Below the pieces are notes generated by a model. It did no database searches and was not told the origin of the DNA. It saw nothing but the letters and a program-made list of their open reading frames with translations. From the NCBI RefSeq assembly GCF_963676665.1, contig NZ_OY781378.1, positions 1,022,001 to 1,086,000 on the forward strand: DNA of 64,000 nt, in the 5' to 3' direction. Below are positions 56,267-64,000 of this stretch, one piece after another. The stretch's first letter is position 1. The number at the start of each line of letters is the position of its first letter. A program made the position numbers and the translations under genes. The stretch is from an uncultured Tolumonas sp. GTDB lineage: Bacteria; Pseudomonadota; Gammaproteobacteria; Enterobacterales; Aeromonadaceae.

Positions 56267-56992
56267 ATGTGGTCTTCGACCATATTAGCTAATTTTCGAC
56301 GGTTTCAATGCGCCTTATTATTACTATTAGGCGCATTGTTAACTGTTGGTATTTATCCAACTATTCTTGCCGATGTTCTTGATGCGAAAGATCGGCAGTT
56401 AGCTGATTTAGTTCAGGAAAAATATGGTTCAAGGGCCGCTCGTCGAGTCATTGATTGGCGGTTGCTTGTACAGCGGGCTCGTGCTGAAAAATGGAATCAG
56501 CAGCAAGCATTAGAAGCAACAAATCGCTTTTTTAATCGGCAAATATTTATTGATGATATTAAGTTATGGGGGCAACCAGATTATTGGGCTTCTCCTGTGG
56601 AGTTTCTTGCTGCGGGTGGCGGGGACTGTGAAGACTTTAGCATTGCCAAGTATTTTACGTTACGCGAAATGGGCTTATCAGATGAAAGCATGCGGCTGAT
56701 CTATGTTAAAGCAATTCGCTATAATCAGTTTCATATGGTAGTTGCAAATTATGCAACACCCGCATCAATGCCAGTAATATTAGATAACCTTGATCCCGCA
56801 ATTAAACCCGCCAATTTACGAACGGACTTAATTCCAATTTATAGCTTTAATGGTAGTCATCTATGGTTGATGAAAGCAAAAGGTCAAGGCCAGTTGGCTG
56901 GAAACTCAGATCGATTGAGTTTATGGACCGACCTACAAAAAAGATTCAATACTCAGCATATGAACCGACCAATTTTAAATTTGGATAACTAA
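56267..56992 (+). CDS. lapG: LapG-type periplasmic cysteine protease
   Basis: A 241-residue bacterial transglutaminase-like cysteine protease that cuts the N-terminal region of a LapA-type adhesin to release it. One N-terminal signal/anchor helix (about 15-36). The catalytic triad is recognisable: Cys121 in GGGDCEDF, His156 in QFHMVVA and Asp173 in VILDNL; the neighbouring acidic residues fit the calcium site. It is 6 bp after lapE and 2 bp before lapD. The ribosome site is weak, so it may be poorly translated relative to the exporter. Confidence 0.93.
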   Translation: MWSSTILANFRRFQCALLLLLGALLTVGIYPTILADVLDAKDRQLADLVQEKYGSRAARRVIDWRLLVQRARAEKWNQQQALEATNRFFNRQIFIDDIKLWGQPDYWASPVEFLAAGGGDCEDFSIAKYFTLREMGLSDESMRLIYVKAIRYNQFHMVVANYATPASMPVILDNLDPAIKPANLRTDLIPIYSFNGSHLWLMKAKGQGQLAGNSDRLSLWTDLQKRFNTQHMNRPILNLDN

Positions 56993-56994
56993 TC

Positions 56995-58917
56995 ATGACT
57001 CTTTATAAGCAAATACTCGCTTTCGTGATATGCCTTTTTGCTGGGTTATTAATTATTGCTTACGCAGTGCAGTTTCAATCTACGAGAGACTATCTGGCCG
57101 AACAACAGCGCATTTCGGTTATTAACACCGCTAATTCAGTTGGCCTGGCATTAACCCCTTATTTGGAAGCGGGTGATAAGGTTGGTGCGGAATCAGTAAT
57201 TAATGCAGCGTTTGATGGTGGTTATTACCAAAAAATACACCTCGACCTTCTTGCGTCTAAACAGACAATTGAAAAATTGAACAAAACCGATATTGAAGGT
57301 GTTCCACATTGGTTTACACAGCTGAATTTGTTTAAAAGTGAAAGCTACGAAACAATATTAACATCTGGTTGGCTACAGCTCGGGAAGCTAGAAGTCAAAG
57401 GGCATCCTGGCGATGCTTATTTCCAGCTATGGCGAGCCATGTCAAATTTGTTGTGGGCATATATCGTCTGCTTTGTGGTTGTATCCATCTTAGTCACTTC
57501 AGCTTTGCGATTTTTGCTTCGTCCTCTGGATTGGATCCGCCGACAAGCAGTGGAAATCGAACAGCATCATTTTAATCAAACAATCCCGTTACCAAAGACT
57601 TTGGAACTAAGACAAGTTGTTCAGTCGATTAATACACTGACTATTAAGTTGGCAAAGCAGTTCAAAGAAGAAGCCGAAGCAGCTGATCTATTGCGAGAAA
57701 GAGCATTCCGTGATGCGGTATCTGGATTAGGCAATCGTGCATATTTCATCGGCCAGGTTAATGCGTGGATCGCAGATCATGGCCGTGGCGGCGTTATGTT
57801 GATCGCTGTTGACTCATTAGATGAAATTTATCGTACAGATGGTTACACCGCTCGAGATAAAATGGTTAAGCAAGTTGCTAATATTCTTAATGCTAAATTA
57901 TCTGTATTTGAAGGTATGGCTTTAGCTCGCATCACTGCTACTGAGTATGCCGTGTTGCTACCTGGGCTTACTAGCGATGAATTATTAGATACTGCACATG
58001 TACTTAATATTGCCATTGCTGATCTTATTGTGAATCCGTTAGATGCGGATACTGCTTTGTCTGTCATTGGTGTTGCAATCAGAAACCCTGATGAAGATTT
58101 ATCTGTACTTCTAACTAAAGCCGATAATGCTTTGCGCAGAGCACGAAACGAACGATTGGGTGCAGTAACCATCGAGCAGGCAGAAAGTGCGGATACGATT
58201 GGTCGTTTAGCTTGGAAAGAAATTATTTTGGAGGCATTAAAACATAACTTATTTGATTTCCGAGTGCAGCCTGTGACCATGATCAGCGGGGAGTCAGCAT
58301 TACCAGCTGAACTCTTCACAGGAATTAGGCATCAAGGGCAGCGTTTTAGTGCAGCTCAATTCATGGCTGCAGTTGAAATGTTTAAGTTGGGTGAGAAACT
58401 AGATCGTTATGTGTTAGATCACGCAGTTTCTGTTCTTCAAACTAACACTGGTATGAGTATCTCGGTCAACTTAACCATCAGCAGTATTTCTTCACCTTCA
58501 TTTTTGAGCTATCTGAAAGATTTTTTCATTAAAAACAATATAATAACTAAACGTATTGCCATTGAGATTCCTGAAAATGCCATTATTCACCAACGTGAAG
58601 CAGTAAAATTGTTGAGCGAAATATGTCAACAACACAAAGTCATGTGGGGGATTGATCAATTTGGCCGACATTTTCAGTCATTAGAGTATTTGACCGAATT
58701 GACACCTGCCTATGTGAAAGTCGATCAGGGGTATATGAGTATTATCAGTAAAGATGAAAATGCCCAAAGCGTATTAGCTGCTGTATGTCGTACTGCACAT
58801 AATGCTGGTGCTATAACAGTTGTCACTCGGGTAGAAAGTCAAGAGCAAGTTGAACTGATTAATCAGCTGTTTGTAGATGGTTATCAGGGGATAGTACAGC
58901 CAGCACGCGATATTTAA
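56995..58917 (+). CDS. lapD: LapD-type inner membrane c-di-GMP receptor
   Basis: A 640-residue signalling protein. Membrane helices at about 6-26 and 153-175 flank a periplasmic LapD/MoxY domain; SGW with Trp126 matches the Trp that LapD inserts into LapG. A HAMP (about 176-228) leads to degenerate GGDEF (235-390) and EAL (400-635) domains. GGDEF is replaced by TATEY (314-318) and the EAL signature by PAEL, so it should bind c-di-GMP but neither make nor cut it. High c-di-GMP would make it hold LapG. Confidence 0.93.
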   Translation: MTLYKQILAFVICLFAGLLIIAYAVQFQSTRDYLAEQQRISVINTANSVGLALTPYLEAGDKVGAESVINAAFDGGYYQKIHLDLLASKQTIEKLNKTDIEGVPHWFTQLNLFKSESYETILTSGWLQLGKLEVKGHPGDAYFQLWRAMSNLLWAYIVCFVVVSILVTSALRFLLRPLDWIRRQAVEIEQHHFNQTIPLPKTLELRQVVQSINTLTIKLAKQFKEEAEAADLLRERAFRDAVSGLGNRAYFIGQVNAWIADHGRGGVMLIAVDSLDEIYRTDGYTARDKMVKQVANILNAKLSVFEGMALARITATEYAVLLPGLTSDELLDTAHVLNIAIADLIVNPLDADTALSVIGVAIRNPDEDLSVLLTKADNALRRARNERLGAVTIEQAESADTIGRLAWKEIILEALKHNLFDFRVQPVTMISGESALPAELFTGIRHQGQRFSAAQFMAAVEMFKLGEKLDRYVLDHAVSVLQTNTGMSISVNLTISSISSPSFLSYLKDFFIKNNIITKRIAIEIPENAIIHQREAVKLLSEICQQHKVMWGIDQFGRHFQSLEYLTELTPAYVKVDQGYMSIISKDENAQSVLAAVCRTAHNAGAITVVTRVESQEQVELINQLFVDGYQGIVQPARDI

Positions 58918-58941
58918 AAAATAGATAAAATAATGGTTATG

Positions 58942-58968
58942 AAGGGGTGCATATGCACCCCTTTTTAT
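58942..58968 (+). terminator. Terminator of the lapBCEGD operon
   Basis: AAGGGGTGCAT and ATGCACCCCTT form an 11-bp palindrome followed by TTTATTTT, just after lapD and before the IS200 element. Confidence 0.9.
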
Positions 58969-58978
58969 TTTTAACTGA

Positions 58979-59606
58979 AAACCACGTCCTATGGACGTGG
59001 TTATCTACTTTTTGGCTCTGCCTATAGATGCTACTCATGGAAAATCCAAATCTGTTGTCCCCACAACCGATAAGGAAAATCCATGAGTAGATTTGAAAAA
59101 GCATCCCATGTGATCTGGCATTGTCAATATCACATAATTTGGACCCCTAAGTGCCGTTTTCGTATATTGAAAGACAATGTAGGGAAAGAAGTTTATCGAC
59201 AGATTCGGATATTGTGCGACCAATTGAAAATACAGATAGTTGAATTAAATGTCCAAATAGACCATGTGCATCTTTTGGTAAAAATTCCGCCTAGGTTATC
59301 AGTATCTGAAGTTATGGGTCATTTGAAAGGAAGAACAGCGATCCGATTGTTCAATAAATTTCCCTATTTGAGAAAGCATAAGTTATGGGGAAATCATTTT
59401 TGGGCAAAGGGTTATTGCGTTGACACCGTAGGTGTGAATGCAGAAATGATAAAGAAATATGTAAAGTACCAAGAGAAACACGAGCTGGATGATAAACAAT
59501 TGTCATTGCAGAATATCTAAACTGAAAGGCGAAGGCCCTCAGGGTAAAAGCCAAGTACGCCCCTATGGGGCGCTAAAGCAATGCCGCCTTCTATGAAGGC
59601 GGATTT
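58979..59606 (+). mobile_element. IS200/IS605-family insertion sequence (tnpA only)
   Basis: A roughly 630-bp element without terminal inverted repeats, as expected for single-strand Y1 transposition. The left-end hairpin ACCACGTCC-TAT-GGACGTGGT is at 58981-59001. Right-end hairpins are CGCCCC-TAT-GGGGCG (59558-59572) and CCGCCTTC-TAT-GAAGGCGG (59584-59602). Exact cleavage points cannot be fixed from one copy. It carries only tnpA, with no tnpB. It lies between the lapD terminator and the adhesin promoter and breaks no gene. Confidence 0.8.
59083..59520 (+). CDS. tnpA: IS200-like Y1 transposase TnpA
   Basis: A 145-residue HUH single-strand transposase. The metal-binding HUH motif is DHVHLLV (about residues 66-72) and the catalytic Tyr is in KKYVKYQEKH near residue 126. 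It is full length for IS200 (about 140-155), starts MSRFEKASHVIWHCQYHIIWTPK as family members do, and is preceded by AAGGA. It appears intact and potentially active. Confidence 0.95.
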   Translation: MSRFEKASHVIWHCQYHIIWTPKCRFRILKDNVGKEVYRQIRILCDQLKIQIVELNVQIDHVHLLVKIPPRLSVSEVMGHLKGRTAIRLFNKFPYLRKHKLWGNHFWAKGYCVDTVGVNAEMIKKYVKYQEKHELDDKQLSLQNI

Positions 59607-59670
59607 TTACTCGATTTCCTGCATGTATTAGTGTTCTTCCTCTCTTCATTACTCCATTCTTTTCACTGCT

Positions 59671-59720
59671 CACAATGTAACCGAAAATTACACTTATATT
59701 AACAAATGTGTAACATTGTG
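59671..59720 (+). promoter_or_regulatory. Inverted repeat flanking the likely adhesin promoter
   Basis: CACAATGT (59671-59678) and ACATTGTG (59713-59720) are perfect inverted copies with centres 42 bp apart (about four helical turns). A -10-like TATATT lies between them (59695-59700). The arrangement would suit a regulator binding on both sides of the adhesin promoter. Confidence 0.35.
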
Positions 59721-59735
59721 CTGTTGGGGTGGACT

Positions 59736-62700
59736 ATGAAAAATATTACTATCACGGAAGTTTCCCATGTGACGACTATTGCTGGCGTTGCCAAATTTCG
59801 CACGCCTGATGGTGTTTTACATGAGCTTCAGGTTGGTGACATATTACAGCCAGGAATGGAGATTATCTTAAGTGATGCCTCTAATTTCGCCTTTGAAAAA
59901 GGTCTTCCAGAGGCAATACAGACGCCTGAACAGTCCGCAGATCAACAACCCTCTATGCCTGCAATGGGAGCCGTTAATGGCGAGCAAACTGCAGTTGCTA
60001 ATGGAGATCAAACCACAGCACAAATCAATGCATTACAGCAATCCATATTATCAGGGCAAGATCCTACTCAGGCATTTGAAGCTGCTGCTGCGGGTATTGC
60101 TGCTGATGCTGGCGGTACAGGGCCTGGTAGTGGAAACGGAGGTTTCATATCGGTTGCACGTGTAGGCGATGCAACTATCGCTGAGTCTGGTTATGACACA
60201 GCTGCACCAACAACAGATCAGTTACTTCAGATAAATGTACCTGCTGCACCGACAGCAAATAGCCCAACAATTGTTACTCCCGATACAAACACCATTGCTG
60301 AAGATACAGTGGCGACAGGTAATGTATTAGTTAATGATAGTGATACTGATAGTGTTTTATCCGTAGCTGGTTTTGCGGTGAATGGATCTAATTTTTCTGC
60401 AGGCAATACTGCCAATTTGAATGGTATTGGCACATTAGTAATTAATCCAGATGGTAGTTATGTTTTTACGCCAGATCCTAATTGGAATGGGGTTGTTCCC
60501 CAAGTTACATACACCACCAATACCGGCGCTAGTTCAACATTAGATATCAATGTTACAGCCGTTAATGATACGCCTAATGCTGTAAATGACGATCCTATTG
60601 CAAACCCTGATGCGTTAACAACAAAAGAAGATACCCCGTTAACTATTTTACCTGCAGCTCTACTGGCGAATGATACTGATGTGGATGGGGACACGCTTAT
60701 TATTACGAGTGTACAGGGCGCAACGAATGGGACTGTGGCCTTGGTGGATGGCAATGTGGTGTTCACACCAGCTGAAAATTACCATGGCTCAGCTAGTTTC
60801 ACGTATACCATCAGTGATGGCCACGGTGGCACTGATACTGCCATCGTAACTATTAATGTCTCACCTGTTAACGATAGCCCTGTCGATGATAATGAAGCGC
60901 ATGTGCTGACTGAGGACTCTGGAATTTATGTGGCTGTAGGCAATGCATTAACCAATGCAAGTGATGTCGATGGCGATCCATTGACAATTAGCGCTGGTAC
61001 CGGAGAAACAAAAGGCAGCTATGGCACATTAATACTGGGAAGCAATGGGGAATATACCTACACACTGGATAATGCCTCTGCAGCAGTACAAAGCCTGAAA
61101 ACTGGCGATACGGTACAGGATACATTTACTTATACGGTATCAGATGGTAATGGAGGAACTACCGATTCAACAATTACCATCAATATCTTGGGTGCTGACG
61201 ACAGTGCGCATGTGACGGTGTCTGCGGAAGGGGCGGATGCCACTGTGTACGAACACGGGCTGTTAACGGTACCAGATACCAGCGAAACCGACGGTGGCAG
61301 CTTCCAGGTCTTTGCCAGTGATGGCATCAAGGAAGTGGTGATTGGTGGCACGACCTTCAGTCTGGCACAGTTACAGGATGCCGGCTATCTGGCGGCGCAC
61401 ACGGTGAATACCGGGGAAGGGACGTTAACCCTTACCGGTTACAGCAGTAGCGATGACCAGAGTGCGACCATTACCTACAGCTACACCTTGGATGCAGCCC
61501 AACAGCATGGTCTGCCAGGCAGTGCCACTGACAGCACGCTGACCGACAGTGTTGGCGTGACGGTGAATGGCGTGGGCGGCAGCAGCGATAGTGCCAACTT
61601 AAGCATCAGCATTATTGATGATGTGCCGGTTGCCACTGGCGATGGCTCACAGACTGTGACTGAAGACGGCAACGGTACCACCACTTTGCAAAGCGTGACC
61701 GGTGGGGTATTGGGCAACGACAGCTATGGCGCAGACGGCGCGAATGCGGATGCCGGTACGGCGTTCAGCTGGGATGCCAACACCGCCGCCAAAGCGGCAC
61801 TGGCGACTTACGGCACCCTGACGCTGGGCAGCGATGGTACGTATACCTTTACGCTGGACAACAGCAGTGCCGCGGTACAGGGGTTGACCAGCAGCAGTGT
61901 GATTGAACAAACCTTAACGTACACCATTACTGACCATGACGGCGATACCAGTCCGGCGAGTGTGACCATTCGCATCGTGGGTGCTGACGACAGTGCGCAT
62001 GTGACGGTGTCTGCGGAAGGGGCGGATGCCACTGTGTACGAACACGGGCTGTTAACGGTACCGGATACCAGCGAAACCGACGGTGGCAGCTTCCAGGTCT
62101 TTGCCAGTGATGGCATCAAGGAAGTGGTGATTGGTGGCACGACCTTCAGTCTGGCACAGTTACAGGATGCCGGCTATCTGGCGGCGCACACGGTGAATAC
62201 CGGGGAAGGGACGTTAACCCTTACCGGTTACAGCAGTAGCGATGACCAGAGTGCGACCATTACCTACAGCTACACCTTGGATGCAGCCCAACAGCATGGT
62301 CTGCCAGGCAGTGCCACTGACAGCACGCTGACCGACAGTGTTGGCGTGACGGTGAATGGCGTGGGCGGCAGCAGCGATAGTGCCAACTTAAGCATCAGCA
62401 TTATTGATGATGTCCCAACCTTTACTCATATAGATAATGCTATTGCGGCTAATGCCACAGGAACTTTGATTGGCGCTCATGATATTACACTCGGTGCTGA
62501 TGGAGAGGGCGTGATTAATATATCAGCTCTGACTACGATCAGTGGGTTGAACTATTCAACACCAGTACATAACAGTGATGGCTCAACGGTGATTACTGCA
62601 GGAACTGGAACAAGTACTACTGGTTTCTTCAGTCTGACCATCAATCCGGATGGAGAATATTTATTTAATCTCTTAGATCCTCGGCCGGATGTAACGAAAA

Positions 62701-63632
62701 TTGCTGATTTCGGGAGTATCACTGGTGGTGCAGGAGTGACTTCTCTGACCTTGAATTCAGGGCTTGATGCGATCACCTTTACTGGCGATGGTGGTGATAA
62801 AATTAAACCAACCAGTGCAGGCTTTGGTGTAAACGATGGTAACTTGGATCCGGGTGATGATTTCCATGTAAGTTTTGCTGGAAATTTGGTTGATAGCGTT
62901 ACCTTTACGATCAATCAGGAATCCAGCACACCGTTTAAACTCCAGTGGCAGACCGATACAGATGCTACTTGGCATGAGGTTACATATGCTGCTGATGGTA
63001 ATTTAACTATTGATCCAAGCACTGACTTCTCGACTATTTACTTCGAGGTTTTGGATGGCAAGGCAAAGGTAGACCAGTTCAGTTATAGCCAGAATCTGTT
63101 ACCAGAAAATCAGGTACTGCAATTTAGCGTTTCCGCTACTGATGGTGATCACGATCTCACGTCACCACAGATTTTGAATGTTGAATTGTTGGGCGGAGCC
63201 ATTGGCGCAGATATCCTTGGTACCAACGGTGATGATGCCATCATGGGAACAGCTTCTGGTGAACACATTACTGGCGGTCTAGGTAATGACATATTAACTG
63301 GCGGTGATGGAGCTGATACATTTGTATGGACTGCAGCTGATGTTGCTGGAGACCATTACAAAGACACCATTACTGATTTTTCAATAAATACAGTTAATGG
63401 TGACAAGCTTGATTTATCGGCAGTGCTTAATGGAGATACCGATACTAATTTAGATAATTATTTACAATTCTCTAAAGACAGTGCTGGTGATGCTGTAATT
63501 TCGGTACATAAAGATGGAGACCTAACCTCAACTCCAGATATGACGATAGTTGTTGAGGGTCATGGTGCGACAGATGCTGATTTGACAGCTTTGCAAACAT
63601 ATTTATTATCACAGGATGGCTTGATCCACTAA
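59736..63632 (+). CDS. LapA-like retained RTX adhesin
   Basis: A 1298-residue secreted adhesin. Residues 1-120 are a retention module; AAAAG at 116-120 resembles the Ala-Ala cleavage site of LapG substrates, cut probably at 118/119. About 160-480 is acidic VCBS/Ig-like repeats. Two near-identical T1SS-143-type repeats (485-630 and 748-893) flank a related one. RTX nonapeptides (GGLGNDILTGGDGADTF) lie at about 1160-1195, ahead of a C-terminal type I secretion signal. It is short for the family (often over 2000). ATG 59736 follows GGGGTGG; an upstream in-frame ATG at 59706 is less likely. Confidence 0.9.
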   Translation: MKNITITEVSHVTTIAGVAKFRTPDGVLHELQVGDILQPGMEIILSDASNFAFEKGLPEAIQTPEQSADQQPSMPAMGAVNGEQTAVANGDQTTAQINALQQSILSGQDPTQAFEAAAAGIAADAGGTGPGSGNGGFISVARVGDATIAESGYDTAAPTTDQLLQINVPAAPTANSPTIVTPDTNTIAEDTVATGNVLVNDSDTDSVLSVAGFAVNGSNFSAGNTANLNGIGTLVINPDGSYVFTPDPNWNGVVPQVTYTTNTGASSTLDINVTAVNDTPNAVNDDPIANPDALTTKEDTPLTILPAALLANDTDVDGDTLIITSVQGATNGTVALVDGNVVFTPAENYHGSASFTYTISDGHGGTDTAIVTINVSPVNDSPVDDNEAHVLTEDSGIYVAVGNALTNASDVDGDPLTISAGTGETKGSYGTLILGSNGEYTYTLDNASAAVQSLKTGDTVQDTFTYTVSDGNGGTTDSTITINILGADDSAHVTVSAEGADATVYEHGLLTVPDTSETDGGSFQVFASDGIKEVVIGGTTFSLAQLQDAGYLAAHTVNTGEGTLTLTGYSSSDDQSATITYSYTLDAAQQHGLPGSATDSTLTDSVGVTVNGVGGSSDSANLSISIIDDVPVATGDGSQTVTEDGNGTTTLQSVTGGVLGNDSYGADGANADAGTAFSWDANTAAKAALATYGTLTLGSDGTYTFTLDNSSAAVQGLTSSSVIEQTLTYTITDHDGDTSPASVTIRIVGADDSAHVTVSAEGADATVYEHGLLTVPDTSETDGGSFQVFASDGIKEVVIGGTTFSLAQLQDAGYLAAHTVNTGEGTLTLTGYSSSDDQSATITYSYTLDAAQQHGLPGSATDSTLTDSVGVTVNGVGGSSDSANLSISIIDDVPTFTHIDNAIAANATGTLIGAHDITLGADGEGVINISALTTISGLNYSTPVHNSDGSTVITAGTGTSTTGFFSLTINPDGEYLFNLLDPRPDVTKIADFGSITGGAGVTSLTLNSGLDAITFTGDGGDKIKPTSAGFGVNDGNLDPGDDFHVSFAGNLVDSVTFTINQESSTPFKLQWQTDTDATWHEVTYAADGNLTIDPSTDFSTIYFEVLDGKAKVDQFSYSQNLLPENQVLQFSVSATDGDHDLTSPQILNVELLGGAIGADILGTNGDDAIMGTASGEHITGGLGNDILTGGDGADTFVWTAADVAGDHYKDTITDFSINTVNGDKLDLSAVLNGDTDTNLDNYLQFSKDSAGDAVISVHKDGDLTSTPDMTIVVEGHGATDADLTALQTYLLSQDGLIH
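61189..61624 (+). repeat. 436-bp direct repeat in the adhesin, copy 1
   Basis: Identical to 62413-ending copy 2 (offset 789 bp) except A at 61274 versus G at 62063, a silent Pro change (CCA/CCG). It encodes one complete adhesin domain starting VTVSAEGADATVYEHG. By eye it is more GC-rich than the gene ends. Confidence 0.93.
61978..62413 (+). repeat. 436-bp direct repeat in the adhesin, copy 2
   Basis: Second copy of the 61189-61624 segment, separated from it by 353 bp that encode a related but different domain. Identity stops sharply at both edges. Confidence 0.93.
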
Positions 63633-63640
63633 CGGAAGAC

Positions 63641-63665
63641 AGGGGAACAGTTATACTGTTCCCCT
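63641..63665 (+). terminator. Strong hairpin after the adhesin gene
   Basis: AGGGGAACAGT and ACTGTTCCCCT form 11-bp perfect arms around TAT, 8 bp after the adhesin stop. The T-tract is short (CTATTT), so termination may be partial. Confidence 0.75.
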
Positions 63666-63687
63666 CTATTTAGCTGAGTAACACAAA

Positions 63688-64000
63688 ATGATTAACTGGA
63701 TTTCTGTGGATGATGTGCTTTACCAGTGGAACGGACAAGAAATAGTCTGTGAGACTGGTGTTGGCTATTCAACCCATCTGGATGATCACCAGCTCGATGG
63801 CCTTGAAATAACAGACTCTAGTGGCAATGTAACTGGTCAATTGTTTGTTGATTTTTCGGCCGGAACTATTGCGTATGAGCCTTTTGATGAAACACATGCG
63901 GACGGCTCTATTCTCTATTCGCTCGATGGTCTGGAAATTACAATAGCGTTATCACAATTACCTGAAGTGGCAACCTTACATGATGTCATTGCAATAGATG
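63688..64000 (+). CDS. Partial hypothetical protein downstream of the adhesin
   Basis: An open frame from ATG 63688 runs past the right edge (104 codons seen). The visible part begins MINWISVDDVLYQWNGQEI, is acidic and beta-like and has no signal peptide. I do not recognise it. Its position directly after an RTX adhesin suggests another secreted or adhesin-associated protein, or an accessory to the Lap module; the remainder outside the window would decide. Confidence 0.6.
   Translation, partial: MINWISVDDVLYQWNGQEIVCETGVGYSTHLDDHQLDGLEITDSSGNVTGQLFVDFSAGTIAYEPFDETHADGSILYSLDGLEITIALSQLPEVATLHDVIAID

Noticed and set aside
56995..58917. Active diguanylate cyclase or phosphodiesterase
   Set aside because: GGDEF is replaced by TATEY and the EAL motif is lost, so the protein is better explained as a LapD-type receptor.
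61481..62140. Minus-strand frames over the adhesin repeats
   Set aside because: They mirror the repeat periodicity of the sense gene and two of them are copies of one another only because the DNA is repeated.
60227..62440. CRISPR-like periodicity
   Set aside because: The repeats are coding adhesin domains of hundreds of bases, not short repeats with spacers; no CRISPR array was seen anywhere.

Overview
This 64 kb window looks like chromosomal DNA of a gammaproteobacterium of the Aeromonadales, with Tolumonas or a close Aeromonadaceae relative as my best guess. The guess rests on remembered protein similarity and gene content (CysB, DapE/YffB, FlgT with FlgO/FlgP, a tkt-pgk-fba cluster, a Lap-type adhesin locus), not on a search. 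Gene density is high. There are three tRNA genes, one insertion sequence, no rRNA and no CRISPR array.

Layout. 0-13.9 kb is mostly housekeeping: a partial LAS-type peptidase, dapE, yffB, yciN and an OmpA-like porin; a small XRE regulator; cysB; a YqhD-type aldehyde reductase; tRNA-Thr; a short-chain dehydrogenase with a MerR regulator; a MocR-type regulator divergent from a DUF1127 protein; arfB, tusE and a YccS-like membrane protein. 14-17.7 kb, after tRNA-Ser, is a small AT-rich accessory patch of unrecognised short genes, including a tandem paralogous pair, a broken reading frame and a Sel1-repeat lipoprotein. 17.9-23.1 kb has a pseudouridine synthase and a complete polar amino acid ABC transporter (aapJQMP). 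23.1-32.5 kb is an alpha-glucoside locus: binding protein, two permeases, ATPase and two GH13 glucosidases in one operon, with a divergent LysR regulator and an orphan PTS EIIB domain beyond it. The same 21-bp dyad lies in front of both the operon and the EIIB gene. 32.8-40.8 kb carries a PTPS-related membrane protein, tRNA-Arg, an unexplained outer-membrane barrel plus large lipoprotein pair, and the flagellar H-ring/basal-disk genes flgT and flgOP. 40.8-51.2 kb is core metabolism: ruvX, yqgE, gshB, rsmE, a DUF5718 gene, sprT, metK, tkt, pgk and fbaA. Erythrose-4-phosphate dehydrogenase (epd), often found between tkt and pgk in relatives, is absent there.

51.4-64 kb is a Lap-type biofilm adhesion module. 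It encodes a type I secretion ABC transporter, membrane fusion protein and TolC-like channel, then the periplasmic protease LapG, the degenerate c-di-GMP receptor LapD and, after an IS200-type insertion, a retained RTX adhesin. The adhesin has a LapG-like cleavage motif and two almost identical 436-bp internal repeats. Known Lap biology predicts that LapD sequesters LapG when c-di-GMP is high, so the adhesin stays on the surface. When c-di-GMP falls, LapG clips the adhesin and the cell detaches.

The most interesting observations are the shared operator linking an ABC sugar system to an orphan PTS domain; the near-identical repeats and IS200 element at the adhesin; a four-site operator array between the MocR and DUF1127 genes; and the uncharacterised barrel/lipoprotein pair.
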